A DNA stretch of 64,000 nt from Belliella calami (GTDB taxonomy: Bacteria; Bacteroidota; Bacteroidia; Cytophagales; Cyclobacteriaceae). The translations under genes and the position numbers were made by a program. Below, in pieces: positions 62,156 to 64,000 of this stretch. The DNA lies in assembly GCF_022549695.1 (NCBI RefSeq), contig NZ_JAKZGS010000002.1:1-64000 (forward strand), in the 5' to 3' direction. Numbering within the stretch: position 1 is the stretch's first letter; each line of letters starts with the position of its first letter. The notes under the pieces were generated by a model. The model did no database searches and was not told the origin of the DNA. It was given only the letters and a program-made list of their open reading frames with translations.

Positions 62156-63099
62156 TGATTGTCTGCTTTACCGACATGCACTAGCGCATCTCCCGCATTC
62201 ACTACCGGATTGTTGTTCAATCCTACTACAAATCCATTTGAAGTACACCTGACAGGCACTTTGGTTTTTCCATAAGGGTCCGAAATTTTTGCCAAAATCT
62301 GCCCTTTTTTGACTGCATCACCCAATTTTACTGTAGATGTGAAAATCCCTGAAATCTTTGCCCTCATCCAGGAGCTTTCCGATATCATGATAGTGTCTTT
62401 TGACTGTACATCGGCTTCCATCATCCCAAGGTATACCAATAGCCTTTTTGTTCCAGCCACAGCCTCTTCTACAGCATAATCATCTAAGCGCATAGATTCG
62501 CCTCCCTCGTATACCATGATGTGTTTACGCTTTTTGTATGCTTCCTTTCTAAAAGATTTATCAATGTGGGGAGAATTCAAGATAAAATGTGTTCCAAATG
62601 CTTTTGCTAATTCAAGTACTTTCTTGTCCCTATAATCGACCCTTACTTGTGGAAAATTAGAGAGCATACGTCCACCCGTATGGAAATCAATTCCATAATC
62701 GATAATTGGTATAATATCATTGGTCAAAATAAAAGCAATTTGGGAAGCCAATGATCCTTTTTTACTTCCTGGGAAACTTCTGTTGAGATCTCTTCCATCG
62801 GGAAAAGTTCTTGAGTTACTCAAAAAACCATAAACATTTACCAATGGAATAAAAATAATCGTTCCTTTAGTCGGTGCTATCAAATCCTCCTCTAGCATTC
62901 TTTTTACGGCCACTATGCCATTTATCTCATCTCCATGAACACCTCCTGAAATCAACACTACCGGTCCATCCTCTTTGGCCCTTTTGATGAAAATAGGTAA
63001 ATCAATCAAAGTATGTGTGGGTAGTCTAGCGATCGCTATTTCAATGTTCAAAGTCTGTCCTGGTCGTATCCTTACTCCATTAATTACCATTTCTTTCAT
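62152..63099 (-). CDS. Succinylglutamate desuccinylase/aspartoacylase-family (M14) protein
   Basis: 315 aa. Zinc site: SGGVHGDEINGIVAV (HxxE), GRDLNRSFPG and IDYGIDFHTGG (His). A C-terminal barrel-sandwich lobe (KISGIFTSTVKLGDAVKKGQ) is typical of this branch, which resembles a lipoyl-like domain. It removes an acyl group from an amino-acid-like substrate. Not in an operon with arginine genes. Confidence 0.9.
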   Translation of the reverse strand: MKEMVINGVRIRPGQTLNIEIAIARLPTHTLIDLPIFIKRAKEDGPVVLISGGVHGDEINGIVAVKRMLEEDLIAPTKGTIIFIPLVNVYGFLSNSRTFPDGRDLNRSFPGSKKGSLASQIAFILTNDIIPIIDYGIDFHTGGRMLSNFPQVRVDYRDKKVLELAKAFGTHFILNSPHIDKSFRKEAYKKRKHIMVYEGGESMRLDDYAVEEAVAGTKRLLVYLGMMEADVQSKDTIMISESSWMRAKISGIFTSTVKLGDAVKKGQILAKISDPYGKTKVPVRCTSNGFVVGLNNNPVVNAGDALVHVGKADNH

Positions 63100-63188
63100 A
63101 AAAACTATCTATTTAGAATCGTGAATTATAATTTTGAATTTCCTATTTACTCAAAATCTTGCTTACTTCGCAAGTAGAATTTCAAAAC

Positions 63189-64000
63189 ATGAAGATACAA
63201 GAAAACATTTCTTTAAAACCATATAATACCTTTGGCATTGACAAAAAAGCCAAATTTTTTACTCAAATATCTTCTGAAAATGAAGTTATTGAAGCTTTGA
63301 AATATGCTAGCAGCCAAAATACACCTTTGATCATCTTAGGTGGTGGAAGTAATATTCTATTGACAGATGACCTAAATGCATTGGTTATAAAAATAGAAAT
63401 AAAGGGGATGAGATTGATTAAAGAGTCTGAAGAAGAGGTATTTGTAGAGGTGGGTGCAGGAGAGAATTGGCACGAATTTGTTTTGCATTGTATCGAAAAA
63501 AATTGGTCTGGTGTAGAAAATTTATCATTGATTCCCGGAACTGTTGGTGCATCACCAATGCAAAATATTGGAGCGTATGGAGTAGAAATCAAAGAGGTTT
63601 TTGATGGCTTATATGCTGTAAACAGAGAAACACTTGATCGTGAATATTTTGGCTGGGATGATTGTAAATTTGGCTATAGGGAAAGTGTTTTCAAAAATAC
63701 ACTAAAGGGAAAATATGTCATCACCAAAGTTGTATTCAAATTAAAAAAGCAACATACATTTCACACTGAATATGGTGCGATTTTGCAAACTTTGGAAGAG
63801 ATGAATATCAAAGACCTGAGTATTCAGGCAGTTTCGAATGCAGTCATTAAAATTAGACAAAGCAAACTTCCAGATCCTAAAGTGATCGGAAATGCAGGTA
63901 GTTTTTTCAAAAATCCTACTATTTCAATTCCACATTTTGAACGACTGAAAAGAGAAAACCCTACTATTCCGGGTTTTCCAAATGAAGAAGGAATCAAAGT
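63189..64000 (+). CDS. murB: UDP-N-acetylenolpyruvoylglucosamine reductase (partial, cut by window end)
   Basis: 270 codons present, open to the window end. FAD-binding ILGGGSNILLTDDLNALVIK (about 49-68), then GTVGASPMQNIGAYGVEI and FGYRESVFK, and the substrate/Ser motif GNAGSFFKNP. MurB reduces UDP-GlcNAc-enolpyruvate to UDP-MurNAc in peptidoglycan synthesis, acting in the cytoplasm. Starts with ATG at 63189; about 90 bp separate it from the divergent acylase gene. Confidence 0.95.
   Translation, partial: MKIQENISLKPYNTFGIDKKAKFFTQISSENEVIEALKYASSQNTPLIILGGGSNILLTDDLNALVIKIEIKGMRLIKESEEEVFVEVGAGENWHEFVLHCIEKNWSGVENLSLIPGTVGASPMQNIGAYGVEIKEVFDGLYAVNRETLDREYFGWDDCKFGYRESVFKNTLKGKYVITKVVFKLKKQHTFHTEYGAILQTLEEMNIKDLSIQAVSNAVIKIRQSKLPDPKVIGNAGSFFKNPTISIPHFERLKRENPTIPGFPNEEGIK

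Overview
The window is an AT-rich stretch of a Bacteroidota chromosome, most likely order Cytophagales, family Cyclobacteriaceae. Evidence: two SusC/SusD pairs, an ECF sigma/FecR pair, DUF1080 and twin-arginine Gfo/Idh/MocA proteins, many lipoproteins with Bacteroidota-style lipoboxes, TAnnTTTG-type promoter boxes and a lipoprotein form of TamA. The genus is an inference; no rRNA gene is present.

Layout. 1-494: a GIY-YIG endonuclease gene inside a 367-bp tandem repeat remnant. 619-3926 (-): the translation operon thrS-infC-rpmI-rplT with a candidate L20 leader and a terminator. 4039-6528: a beta-propeller lipoprotein and L-2-hydroxyglutarate oxidase. 6544-10212: a 3.7-kb mosaic of short hairpin modules around two protein-identical Y1 (HUH, IS200-like/RAYT) transposase genes. 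10205-19871: an ordinary region with a YheT-type hydrolase, M20 amidohydrolase, lipoprotein pyrophosphatase, NSS sodium symporter plus a 33-aa MetS-like subunit, a TerC protein and SelO. 20088-29633: ECF sigma, FecR, STN-SusC, SusD, a DUF5689 protein and a secreted calcineurin-like phosphoesterase, read as one inducible uptake locus for a phosphorylated or phosphodiester substrate. 29714-31540: six tandem 319-bp units, each a nested inverted repeat. 31639-34424: ROK kinase, ArfB, GNAT and DUF6526 genes. 34489-42223: a hexuronate/3-keto-sugar locus (SDR mannonate oxidoreductase, DUF1080, two Gfo/Idh/MocA oxidoreductases, LacI regulator, mannonate dehydratase) with four matching LacI/CcpA-like operator sequences. 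42290-46666 (-): a second SusCD pair. 47093-49108 (-): a branching enzyme of the eukaryotic type. 49616-55180 (-): an arsenosugar biosynthesis cluster (CMD/AhpD-like protein, radical SAM ArsS, two cluster-specific nucleotide/glycosyl transferases, ArsM, DUF6134, VOC protein). 55422-64000: KAS III, PhzF, ParDE toxin-antitoxin, bile-acid-symporter-like transporter, TrmH/SpoU methyltransferase, TamA-like lipoprotein, M14 acylase and a partial murB.

The most unusual parts are non-coding: the hairpin-module mosaic with its Y1 transposases, the 319-bp nested-palindrome array with a dimeric higher-order pattern, and two MITE-like inverted-repeat elements (40781-40948 and 49197-49344). Among protein loci the arsenosugar cluster and the LacI-operator-linked hexuronate/3-keto-sugar region are the most informative. 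All functional calls come from reading the translations; no database search was run.
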